A DNA stretch of 64,000 nucleotides from Hetaerina americana (Eukaryota; Arthropoda; Insecta; Odonata; Calopterygidae), in NCBI GenBank assembly GCA_022747635.1, contig JAKTNV010000004.1, forward strand, positions 22,108,469-22,172,468, written 5' to 3'. The translations under genes and the position numbers were made by a program. Numbering within the stretch: position 1 is the first letter of the stretch; the number at the start of each line of letters is the position of its first letter. Under the pieces are notes generated by a model. It ran no database searches. It was not told where the DNA came from and saw only the letters and a program-made list of their open reading frames with translations. Below, piece after piece: positions 1 through 10,195 of the stretch.

Positions 1-3000
1 AGATGATATTGGATTTCGGTTATTAGCGTCAATTTTGCCAGAGTAGCACAGCAGGGAACAAGAAAGATGTTGCAGGTATTCACCTGAACATGCTATATCC
101 TTTTGAGTTTCCTTTTTCCTAAGTGAATTGATGCACGTATTACTCCTTTATGTTTGATGAAATTGACATATTTCTCGGGAAAGTTTAGAAAATCCACTCC
201 GTGAAAAAATCCCTGAATTAACAAGCCATAAGCCGCTTTGGAAATTAATGCTTACTATTAAGGTTAAAGCGAAATATGCAGCAGGCAGAAATTATTTTCT
301 ATGAGTTCAAACTCAGATTTCAGGGCTAAAAACTTGTCTTCTAGAACAAAAGTAATATATCTTACCGTTGCACCAATCTTTTGTACCACAGATAAAGGCA
401 CCCGTTTCATTCATTCATTTGCATAAACCGAGATATTCGACGGGCACTTTTTCTAAAAATTACAAGGACTACCTGATGCCGTTAAGACTGACAACGGAAT
501 ACGCCTGAAAAATATGTATTTACGTACTTCGGCTAAAAACAGCACCATAGGCTAAAAATCCACCAAAGAAATCAAAATCAAACTCAAATCCAATCAAAGA
601 GGACAGTTTTAGACATTCAGTCCATTAATCAGAGTGCGTCAATAAAACCAAAATTATAAGCAGGAGTTTGGTGTTTTGCGAATACATACCTAGTAGAGTA
701 ATATGCCGTTGATTACCAATATTGTTCAAAGTGTCCTTTGATTCACTCCATTGAGTTGTAAAATCATTACGCATGTTCAGTCACCATTCGTCCGTTTTGA
801 GGATTCATTGAAAATGCATAAAATCATAGGTTTTTCGGTGGAATTGCTTACTAAGTCACCAATGACAAATTTACGAATTTAAGTTTATTCCCATGGATCT
901 TAAAAATAGTTCTTAGCAAATAAAATTAGTCATTATGGAGACGGAGATGCTTTCTATGCAGAGTTAACCTGGTGCATTCATTTTCAAAAACCACGGCAAC
1001 TGGGAAGAGGGATAACCAGTTATCAAGAAAATACGTATAAAAACCCTTCAAAAATCAAATAGAATTTCTTGCCTCATAAAAGGAAACAAATGAGATTGAC
1101 CGTATGTCTCGCAGCTCTTGATGCAGATAGATAATTCTGTTAGTTGTTTTGTTGCTAAGAGTTGTATTTAGATGCAATCAAAACAATATAATAGCCAGGA
1201 ATCTTCATTTAATGGGGTATGGACATTTTCTTGTAAAAGATAAAGTTTACCTCTTTACCAGAAGTTATTTAGCATCCTCGGAGTTTAGATGACGAAACAT
1301 CTTCATGCACTAAAGAAAACTTTGTAAACCCCTTTACTAATTACAGAAGAAGAAGGCGTTTTAAAATTGTAATGTTTAATTTTATAAAATAAAATCAAGA
1401 GAATACTGTAGAGACTTCTGCGTTAACTCATTATTCAAATTTGTAAATTTTATACCCCGTGAAAAGCATACTATACATTTTTCATTGAGTGATTCGGTCT
1501 CAGTTTCTTATCGTCGACCCTCTTGATGCAATTATACTCGTTTATTAATTAAATGATTTATACTTATTTATTAATAAGTGAACATTGCATTCAAAAATTA
1601 TGATTTTTGGCAAATTAAGTTTTCAAAAATACTTAAATATTTTGGAAACTAATGGAAAACTATAGCAAACTTTTTTTACATAAAAGAAATGTTATTTAAT
1701 TCAAATTCACCCAAAATTATGCTTGAAAATGTATTAATGGAATTAATAACACCGGAATATCTTCAACCTCCGACGGCTAGAGAGAGAATTACATAGAGGC
1801 AATCTGGATAACGGTGAACATGAATGGTCCAGTAAGAATAGACACACGCAAAAGTAACATTGGCAGTCAATCATGCTTGGAAACTTTGTTAATTGAGGAA
1901 TAGTAAACTAGCAACAGAATAATCCTTTGAAATCAAACAGCTGGAATTCGGCGCGCATGATTCTCATTTCTTCTCAAGCCGTGAATTATATCACAGGAAT
2001 CTTGCATAACAAGCAAGTGTACTATTAATTAAAGGTACCTTATCCAAAACTTGTAGTCAAGCAACTGAACATTAAAATTTAGGTAATTCTGAACTTCAAA
2101 GATTGAAATTTTAAATTTCTTTAATTTATTATTTGGGGATAAGGGCTTAAGAAGGTGGAAAGGGCGTTAACTGGAATAAGTAGATATATACTGAGAATTA
2201 AAACTACTATACCTTATTAAAAAAATACTATACCTTATTTACACCCTCAGATAAGGAAACGTGTTGAAACATAACTCCACAAATGTCATGTTTTATCAAT
2301 AAAAAAAGCTATATAGGTTAGCATATCGGCATTCATTCCTGTAAAAAAGTTTATCATTTAATTTAAAAAGAAGTTGCTTAAAAATATCTATTGTAAACTT
2401 TAATTTGACAATTATTTCCCCCTTTATAACAACGCAAGTGTTTTCATCCGCGTGATTTTTTCGCGTAATCATTGTCACTATTTTTTAAGTTAATAACTCT
2501 TAGTTTCTCTCCTATTAGAGTTTTACTAAAACAGAGAAAAGTAACAATACAGGAACGTGCTATAAAATCAAATCCCCTCATTCTGGGATGATAGATTTTG
2601 TCACATGGAAAAAGTGTTCTTGGAGCAAACAGTGCCGGCAACACACACATCGCTGACGTAACTTACGTGTAGTTTCCACCCACGTACCGGCAAGCCACTC
2701 TTAATGCACCCATTTCTGACTTTACCGTTTTGTCAAACAACAACACCTGTGGAACAAATAGCCTTGAATAGCGGCACAGAATGGTATAGAAAACCGTGCC
2801 GACACTCTCGACCCGCGCAGGTAACCCATGTGCATGGAAAACGGAACTTTTAAAAGTAAAATTCTGCCCACGCCCTTGCGCATTTAATACCTCACTTCTC
2901 TTCCTTGCCTTCAGGTGCCACACTTGTGACTGAATTGTTCTCTCCGAGGGATAGGGAGGGAAATTGTGACAAAAAATATCACGATCGTTGTCTGAGGCAG

Positions 3001-3040
3001 TCCCAAGCCCTTAGTCGTTTTAACGCATTCTGGTCAACCG
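1..3040. other. Unassigned AT-rich DNA
   Basis: I see no coding region, RNA gene, terminal repeat or long tandem array here. Open frames are under 90 codons, have no recognisable motif and look like chance frames in AT-rich DNA. An intron or intergenic spacer of a host gene is possible but nothing in the sequence shows it. Confidence 0.5.
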
Positions 3041-3620
3041 GGAAGTGTGGGAACACGTAGGGCGAGCGCCTCCTCATCAACCATGCGGGTTGCGGCCATA
3101 TATGCGGCCGCGGTGGGCTGGAAGCCCACCTAATACGGCTGAAAACAGAAAGAGAGAAAAATTAAAGAGAGGCGCGAAGTTGCGTTTACCCTCGCAGTGA
3201 AGAATCGCGGCGACTGCGGGGGCGGTAAGGGTCAGACAGTGGATTACGTGCCGTGCGGGGGAGGAAAGAGTGTGCGTGGGAGAGGGTTTGTTGGGTCGGA
3301 TTTCTGTTATCCTTTCCCTCGGCAGGTACGAGTATTAGCTTTTTGCGAGATGAAATGTATAAAGAATGGGCCGTGGGCTGAAAGTGGGTCCCTCTGGAGG
3401 AGGAAGGATGGATATATTATGGGAGGCACCGTGGGAGTAGGAGTGAGAAGGGAGAAAGTCAGAGAGAGAGAGAGTAGTAAATCGAGATGAGTGAGAACGA
3501 GATATAGTCAGAAGTTTTCCCCTCGGGTTTGGAGAATATAGGGTGTGGGGGATAAAATGGGAAGACTTAATTAGTAGCGTGGTGGTTTCGGGGAAAAGGG
3601 AGCACGGCGTGTCCAGATTA
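3041..3620. other. GC-rich, CpG-containing block
   Basis: Base composition changes sharply from AT-rich flanks to a GC-rich stretch with many CpG dinucleotides (3060-3260), then a G/A-rich tract to about 3620. A 97-codon plus-strand frame (3197-3490) crosses it, but it is dominated by Gly, Arg and Lys from the purine bias and shows no domain. It could be a promoter or CpG island of a neighbouring host gene, or an unrecognised repeat. Confidence 0.35.
3112..3130. repeat. Short GC hairpin
   Basis: An 8-bp perfect inverted repeat (3112-3119 with 3123-3130) around a 3-base loop, inside the GC-rich block. Function is unknown. Confidence 0.6.
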
Positions 3621-3968
3621 ATCAAAATATCAGTATTGTTTGGCTTTTAAAAAATAACACCAAGACAAACAGTTCACATTTTTCTTCTGAAAAAGTAAGT
3701 TATAACGTTTCAAAAGACATATTAACTTAAATAATGGGATTCCCTTCGTGGTTTAAGACTTATTGACGGCTTAAATATCGTCAAGGTGTACGGATTCTTT
3801 TGGCCAAACGTTTCTCAAGTTTTTCACACATCGGATGAAAGAGGTTTAAATGGTTAAAATTGGCCCTCAGCACCGCTTCATTAACTACATTATCCAGTAC
3901 TTTGTAGATTTAGAAAGTAATTTTTCCACCTATAGACTCGTCAAATCAAATTATAAACTTTCGCAATG
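3621..3968. other. Unassigned spacer left of mariner
   Basis: AT-rich DNA without recognised features. It ends at the TA target dinucleotide (3969-3970) of the mariner insertion. Confidence 0.5.
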
Positions 3969-3970
3969 TA

Positions 3971-5304
3971 CGAGGGTCATCCGGAAAGTAGTACCCGTTC
4001 GTGAAATAAAGACACAAAAGTAAATATTAACAAACATAAAAAATTTTATTTGAAAGAGGATACTTTAAACTACTTCTCAACATAATCTCCAAGCAAATTA
4101 AGGCATTTGTCATAACGTGTGACAAGTTTCTGTATTCCTGCTGCATAGTCCTTCGCCGCCAGCTCATTGAGATACAGGGTCACTCCTTCTTTAAGTTCTT
4201 CATCGCTGTCAAATCTTTTTCCTGCCAAAAAGTCTTTAAGCTTTGTAAAGAGATGAAAATCTGAAGGGGCCAAGTCCGGGCTATACGGTGGATGGTCGAA
4301 AGTTTCCCATTTGAATTGCTGCAAAAGTTTTTGTGTTATCCCAGCTGCATGAGGCCTGGCATTGTCATGAACGAGAATGACACCAGTAGACAATAGACCT
4401 CGCCGCCGATTTTGTATTTCCCGCCGTAATTTCTTTAATGTTTCACAATACGCATTGGCATTAATAGTGTCTCCACGGGCCATAAAATCAATAAGCAATA
4501 CACCTCGTCGATCCCAGAAAATGGTTGCCATGAGTTTCCTGGTGGACAGAACTGTCTTGAATTTTTTTGGTTTGTTTGGTGAATGAGCATGATGCCACTC
4601 CATTGACTGTCGTTTACTCTCAGGTGATGCATAACAAACCCATGTTTCGTCACCAGTAATTATGCGAGTCAAGAAAGAGTCTCCTTCATCAGAATAACGT
4701 CCCAAAAACGTCAGTGCTGCAGCCATACGCTTGGTTTTGTGCTCATCTGTAAGCTTGCGAGGGACCCATCTTGCACAAATTTTTGCATAATGCAGATGGT
4801 GTTTAACAATTTCATGAACAATTGTTCGAGAAACATTGGGAAAATGCTCACAGATGTCATCAATTGTGACGCGCCGATCGTTCCTCACGAATTCGTCAAC
4901 TGAGCTCACCAGTTGGTCTGTAATGACAGACGGTCTCTCCGAACGCTCATCGTCGTGTGTGTTCCCCCTCCCCATGTTGAAGTTGCGACACCACCGCCGA
5001 ACAGACGACTCGTCCATTACATTGTCTCCATACACCTCCTTTAATTGGCGATGAATATCACATGGGCGAACGTTTCTTGCATTGAGGAATTTAATCACTG
5101 CCCTCACTTCACAACTGGCGGCGTTCTCAATTTTTTTAAACATTGTAAACAATCACAGAAACAACACAGGCAATGCTAGCGTCACGCAACTTGGCTCAGA
5201 GAAGGCAGACAAGCCACTGAAGCTATCTGACCTCGTCCAGCGGCTACTCGCGTCGTCAGCACTTCATGCGGCACGAACGGGTACTACTTTCCGGATGACC
5301 CTCG
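3971..5304 (-). mobile_element. Complete mariner transposon
   Basis: A full mariner/Tc1-superfamily element of 1334 bp. The ends are perfect 33-bp terminal inverted repeats (3971-4003 and 5272-5304, starting cgagggtcatccggaaagta). It is flanked by the TA duplication expected of this family (3969-3970 and 5305-5306). The only gene is a minus-strand transposase. The perfect repeats, clean TA duplication and undamaged gene point to a young insertion. An internally deleted sister lies at 34458-35210 and differs at only 4 of 753 shared positions. Confidence 0.97.
4070..5152 (-). CDS. Mariner transposase, intact, 360 aa
   Basis: A cut-and-paste transposase that binds the terminal repeats and excises and inserts the element at TA. 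About residues 1-125 form the paired helix-turn-helix DNA-binding region. The linker signature WVPRKL is at 129-134. The catalytic triad is complete: D168 in TGDETW, D263 in VHDNARPH and D298 in SPDLAPSD, with exactly 34 residues between the last two, the D,D34D spacing that defines mariner. It ends GDYVEK. The 360-residue length is close to the usual 340-360. Met1 and Met4 are both possible starts; I kept the first. A minus-strand AATAAA lies 20 bases past the stop (4045-4050). No stop, frameshift or missing key residue is visible, so it may encode active enzyme. Insect genome annotations often label such genes SETMAR-like. Confidence 0.95.
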   Translation of the reverse strand: MFTMFKKIENAASCEVRAVIKFLNARNVRPCDIHRQLKEVYGDNVMDESSVRRWCRNFNMGRGNTHDDERSERPSVITDQLVSSVDEFVRNDRRVTIDDICEHFPNVSRTIVHEIVKHHLHYAKICARWVPRKLTDEHKTKRMAAALTFLGRYSDEGDSFLTRIITGDETWVCYASPESKRQSMEWHHAHSPNKPKKFKTVLSTRKLMATIFWDRRGVLLIDFMARGDTINANAYCETLKKLRREIQNRRRGLLSTGVILVHDNARPHAAGITQKLLQQFKWETFDHPPYSPDLAPSDFHLFTKLKDFLAGKRFDSDEELKEGVTLYLNELAAKDYAAGIQKLVTRYDKCLNLLGDYVEK

Positions 5305-5306
5305 TA

Positions 5307-8277
5307 TTTTGAAATAATCTCACGTTTCGGCTACGTAAAGGTGAGAGAGTATTTGGCCATTTTTCACAAATGTCTATTGCAGAGCGCATATTATCAAATT
5401 GAAATTGCTTATTGTAATTTTTAATCTATCTCTTTTTCCTCACTTTTAGAACCTGGTGACACTCTGTTTTTGGTAATTTTACCAACGATTCCATATATGC
5501 TCTTGTTATGAGCCGTGGTACATCTACATAATACCCCGCCGGACGCTCCAGGGTCGTGAGGCGGGGGACATTAGGTCACTACCCGTAGACAAAATAAACC
5601 CACATGCAAAATCAACATATTTTCGCAAACGTACACCTACATAGGCGAATATATTAATGTGCAAACCTTTTTAACTTACACGCATGCAAATACATACCAT
5701 TTACTATCAACTAACATGCACATGCACCTACAAATGTTGTAAAAAATCTATCCAATAACGTGCAAATTAGAATTGAAAAGTAAGAAGGAGGGATTCTACT
5801 ATCACAAGGACTTGCCACTCATGGTCTCCACCCCCAGAGATACAGGTAAGGAACGTGACACACCACAGTAGACAGGCAGCGGAGACGTCCCTTCCACAGG
5901 GAAAAACGAGGGATGGAAGGGGGAACTTGAAAACAAACAAAGCAGGGCAAGCAATACTGTAACGAGCGCTACATTTTTAAGTGACAGTCCCATGTGATCA
6001 TGTGAGAGGGGTTTTGACAACAAAACACACGGGATTAGCGAAGTACATGCATTTGAGTGAAACTAATTAGTCCCTAATCCCTAGTCCCTAGTTCCTAATC
6101 CCACTGGGATTGGGATTGGGATTTTTGCCATCTATAATCCTGAAGTTGCTATCCCGTATTGTTTGTGGGAAGAAGGAGATGAATAAGGCTGATGAGTTGT
6201 AGAGGAATGGGTGAATAAGTCTGCCTCTTTTGGGAGGTGTCGGTAATTACGAGGAGACAGGATTTCAGAGAGGGGAGGAAGGTTGGAATGAAACCTTTAG
6301 CCTCTAATTAATCACTTTCATACTATATAAGATGGGCTACAAAGAGTTCGAAATATCATTCCGACAAAAGAAGTATGTCTAATGTCTGAGGCAAACACCG
6401 TACGAAAGAGAAATTATGGAATTGTCTTATTATTTTCCTCTCGATGCCACCGTGGTAACTCGAAGAGTATAAATTAGATCAAACAGTATAACATAAGTGG
6501 GCGTTTACAAACTTCGTTATATTGATATACTTTTATAACCAAAAACCAAATCCTAACTATGAGGTTGCAATGGAATGCCAATACGGCAATCAGAAGTATT
6601 GATAGAGCGATATTTATATTGAGTTATTTTGAATTAATAGGCAAATTTCTTTCTTTTTAAATTGTTAAATAGGCTGCGACTGCGTTTTTAAAGTAATCCA
6701 CAAAGAAATTCTATGTTCTCAATATTTTGGGTCCTCTTAAGCCATTCAAAGAATACTTCGCAGTGCGGTTGAAGGTAGGTTTTATAAATTCGTCTATAAT
6801 AAATGGAAAGTTATGCAATTTTGATTTAAAGATGTAAGTAAACCGGAATTTCGTATAAAACGGACGAGATTGAACTATAACCTCTAGTACACTCAGACCT
6901 TAAGCCTTACTTAGATGCATGCATTAGATGAAAATACAAGAACACATTTCAGAAACTTGAATAAAACTGACTGTTGGAGGGCAGTGGTAGATCCAAGGAG
7001 AGTGAAACAAAGGGAAGGGAAACTTCGTCTCCATTTGGTTTTGAGTGAAGAGAAAGTTCGTAAAAGGAATATCTCACAAACTGTGCCTAGGATAGAAACT
7101 GAGCTAGTAAACTTAAATAAGTTTGTTAATAGCTTACCGCACTGGTTGCTGTAAAATATTAGCAGAGTGTGTAATACATAAAATTAATTTGAAATGTGAA
7201 GGGATAATATTTCAACTACACTATTCCCCAAAAATTACTTTTGTGCAATAGAAAATGTTTACATTTAACCGCAAGGTGACTCATGCAGTGTGTAACTAAA
7301 AGGGGAACCTTAGATTCAGGCCTATGTGTACTTACTTACGCACTTCACGGAATTTTTAATTCTTTTTTGAAGTGAAAAACCGCTCACGGAATTATTGGAA
7401 ATTTTTAATTTATTAACCCTTTAGGCATGTCTCATAAAACCACTCCCCTAAGGGCGTTGGTGAATACATATTTTCGGTACTTGGTGTAAATCGCCATCAG
7501 TAAAGGGATTAATGAATGTTAGTCACGAATCCTTCAAGTCAAGCAGCGCCGTATAAAATTCCGGAAGATATACCTCCGAGGAAATTGCTCACCATAACCT
7601 CATCCACGGGGGATTTTATAAAATTGTTCCTAACTGAGAGACAAGAATCGACTTGTCGTGCGACTGAATACGCATATTTAAAGGTTTCAAGTATTTGAGA
7701 AATATTTTCGATTAAATTTCATTGAACCTTGCATGTTAAATGACATCCTGTGGCATTAATAATTTTAAAGCTATTTTTTATTACCTCATTCAGACTTTTC
7801 TTCTTAGAATATATATTTACCGGAAATCATGTAACCACCGGTCGTAAAGATGAGCCTTTGTCACATTAATTTGGCCGAAAAGTAAAATTTACGAGTTAAA
7901 TTGTCATTACATTTTTTGCGCGAGTTAATATTTACACTGTTTAGTCTACTTGGTGATATATGCAATCTCTTCTTATTGGGGCTACTTATCAGTATGTTCG
8001 ACAATCCTGTGCAATTTACCATGGGTGTTATAATTTAAATTATGAGATGACCACCGCGCACTTGTAAGTCATCCTTTACTATTGTTGCGATTGCCATATC
8101 CCCGTGGAAGACTGGGATGACCCCTCGTCAAGAAAGCGGCGCATTGGGAAAGTACAAGTAATTAAACTGATCAATAAAATAATAAATATGGTAAAAAAGA
8201 TATCCCATCGCCAGCTATGCCCAAAGAGAACGAGAACATTTAGACAGAAAAAATTACGAAAACAAAGACGATATATT
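5307..8277. other. Unassigned AT-rich DNA
   Basis: Apart from the interspersed repeat at 5525-5660 I see no feature. Near 6065-6125 there are imperfect heptamer-like repeats of ccctaat type, too irregular to call a telomeric array. The frame at 6915-7154 (79 codons) has no recognisable motif. Confidence 0.45.
5525..5660. repeat. Interspersed repeat, copy 1 (unknown family)
   Basis: This stretch resembles 47975-48070: a GC-rich block with a gcggggg run and a ggtcac/accc core, followed by an AT-rich part sharing the block aaatcaacatatt. The second copy interrupts a PLE reverse transcriptase, so it behaves as a mobile sequence. Family and boundaries are unknown. Confidence 0.45.
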
Positions 8278-8292
8278 AATGTATATATATAC

Positions 8293-8375
<83 letters not shown>

Positions 8376-8405
8376 CATATATATATATACATACATATAT
8401 ATAGA
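8278..8405. repeat. (TA)n microsatellite with TACA interruptions
   Basis: A long alternating TA array with a few tacata interruptions. It lies directly to the left of the hammerhead-carrying repeat at 8409-8531. The long Ile/Tyr frames across it on both strands are artefacts of the repeat. Confidence 0.95.
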
Positions 8406-8408
8406 TAA

Positions 8409-8531
8409 ATTTCTTCGAAATGGAACGCTTATCGGATTCTGATGACGACGGTCGAGCCGTCGAAACGTAAAACTACATATGTGAGTGTCCTTTCTTTGTG
8501 TTTCTATGTTTTAAAAATCTACCTCTATTTT
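8409..8531 (+). mobile_element. PLE-terminus-like repeat between TA arrays
   Basis: Sequence shared with the palindrome near 38.4 kb. The left part (cttcgaaatggaacgc) reappears inverted at about 38616-38632. The right part (tgtgagtgtcctttctttgt and the following taaaaatctac) reappears at about 38538-38582. Both copies are bounded by TA arrays. A hammerhead-like motif (8439-8469) lies between the two parts. I infer a short non-autonomous Penelope-like terminus; no coding sequence is present. Confidence 0.55.
8439..8469 (+). ncRNA. Hammerhead-like motif
   Basis: The conserved box CUGAUGA (8439-8445) is followed by one extra C, then a 5-bp helix (8447-8451 with 8457-8461), GAAA (8462-8465) and CGUA. 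This is the order of a hammerhead ribozyme core (box, helix II, GAAA, cleavage triplet ending in H). The unpaired base before helix II departs from the canonical core, so activity is uncertain. PLEs are known to carry hammerhead motifs in their terminal repeats. Confidence 0.5.
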
Positions 8532-8532
8532 T

Positions 8533-8587
8533 TATACATATATGTATATATATGTATGTATAAAATATATATATACATATATGTATG

Positions 8588-8630
<43 letters not shown>

Positions 8631-8635
8631 TATAC
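8533..8635. repeat. (TA)n microsatellite
   Basis: An interrupted TA/TATG array immediately right of the PLE-like terminus. Confidence 0.95.
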
Positions 8636-8748
8636 CCTGAAATGAGAATTGAATTTCACACGCCGTCAGGCTTAGTAGTGGATGAACTCTACCATCACCT
8701 ACCAAACTGGCCTTTAGGTTGATTACTGTGGTTATGGTTATACAGGTT

Positions 8749-8758
8749 ACACACACAC

Positions 8759-8844
<86 letters not shown>
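8749..8844. repeat. (AC)n-(TA)n compound microsatellite
   Basis: About eleven AC units (8749-8770) followed by a TA array to 8844. Frames across it are artefacts. Confidence 0.95.
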
Positions 8845-8845
<1 letters not shown>

Positions 8846-8847
<2 letters not shown>

Positions 8848-9889
8848 AGACATGATACTCAGTATTTCTTGTTCAACCACGCACGAACTAGTCCAATGCA
8901 CAAGAACAATCGACTGAAAAGTTGGTTTGTCTGGCAGTTGGTTCACTTGGCCCAAGGGCGTGTGACTTTATACATCCTGGCCAGATCGTTTCCCTGTACC
9001 CCGGCGTTTCTCCTGGAAGATCCGGTGTCCTAAAAAGCAGCACCCCGCTTGGCTAAATCTGCAGGTGTGTGTAGTCACCCATACCCTCCGGTCGGTATTG
9101 CAGGGCATTGCGTAGATGTATATGTTGGTAGCCTATTGCTGTAACTGAGTACCAGGCTTGCAATTTGCGTTTCAACTTATAGTTTCTTGAATCTATTTCC
9201 CAAATTCTATATTCATGTCCCCCTTCCATATGTTTTCCGAGTTTTTGAAATCATAGATCTTTCAAGGTTGGAGGAACATTTTAAAGTTTTTATGTAGTCA
9301 TAAAGGTGAAGTAGAAAGGAAAATGGCATTGATGAAGCTTAGAAATGAGTAGGAATGAGATTGTGGAAAAAAGAGAATAAAAATCACCTTCCAATCGTCG
9401 TGGCATTGAAAAATAACCTGCCATGCTTTTTTGGGTAGTTTCAGAGTCATAACTTCTCAGCTGAGGTGGGCAGAGCTAGATATTTTTATTGTTTTATTCC
9501 TAGGTCTCTTCCAAAAATGTTACTCTGAGAAAAATGTGCTTCTTTGTATATCGACGCTTGCGAGGTAGCGACGCGTAAAGGATACCCCATGACACACATA
9601 ATGACGATGGAGTGAATTTTTAACCTCTTGCTGGAATGAGGAAACTTTCTGATGAAGCGGCGGCAGCAACTTCATCAGCTATTTTACCAGAGACCAATGT
9701 GGCGGTCTTTGGGTTGGCGGACTGTAAATAAGGGCGGAAGAAGGGCCTCTAGTCATTCTGCCCATATCTCCTTTATCTCTTCAGGTTCAATTAAAACCTT
9801 ACCCAATGATGGGTGAAAGAGAAAGGATTTATCTCTCTTACGCCCTGATTTCGTTTTTATTTTTCTGCACATCGTGATTATGTAACGCT
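8846..9889. other. Unassigned DNA
   Basis: Moderate GC, with no recognised motif, repeat or coding signal. Confidence 0.45.
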
Positions 9890-10195
9890 GTCTCTTAAAT
9901 CTCTTGATAGATAGAAGAGTAGATACATGCAGTGCATTTTGATTGGCAATTGAAGGCTAAAGAAGGTGATGCAGAAGAAAACGTTAGGCAAGGGAGGAAG
10001 AGGTTGGAATAGGATAGGTATGTTGGAAGACACGAAGGGAGGAAGAGAATAAGCTGAATTTAAGAGGGGATTATTATTGATTTGGATGTCAGGTAGTGTT
10101 TTTTTCAAAGAGAGGCAAGTAAATGAATTGTTGTACAATAGTAAAGGCTGTATCCATACAAACCGCCTTACCGTAATCGGCAGATTACAAAAAAT
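9890..10195 (+). pseudogene. LINE 3' end relic
   Basis: The plus strand matches the 3' part of the LINE family seen at 53.5, 58.6 and 62.5 kb. Shared blocks are aacgttaggcaagggagg, a ggaataggatagg stretch and the repeated gaagggaggaag. The terminal segment has the form accttaccgta/cggcagattac, comparable with accttaaccggtagattac at 54.5 kb. No frame is open across it. It is a 5'-truncated, old copy carrying only the end of the reverse transcriptase ORF and the 3' untranslated tail. Confidence 0.6.

Noticed and set aside
3197..3490. 97-codon Gly/Arg/Lys-rich frame
   Set aside because: Follows from G/A-rich composition; no domain and an overlapping antisense frame of equal length.
4377..5054. 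Plus-strand frames inside the mariner
   Set aside because: Antisense shadows of the transposase gene.
6065..6125. Telomere-like repeat (ccctaat type)
   Set aside because: Only a few irregular units with changing spacing; not a telomeric array.
8079..8442. Long Ile/Tyr-rich frames on both strands
   Set aside because: They are translations of the (TA)n microsatellite; the same applies to frames at 8532-8955, 21003-21389, 38158-38793 and 62165-62455.
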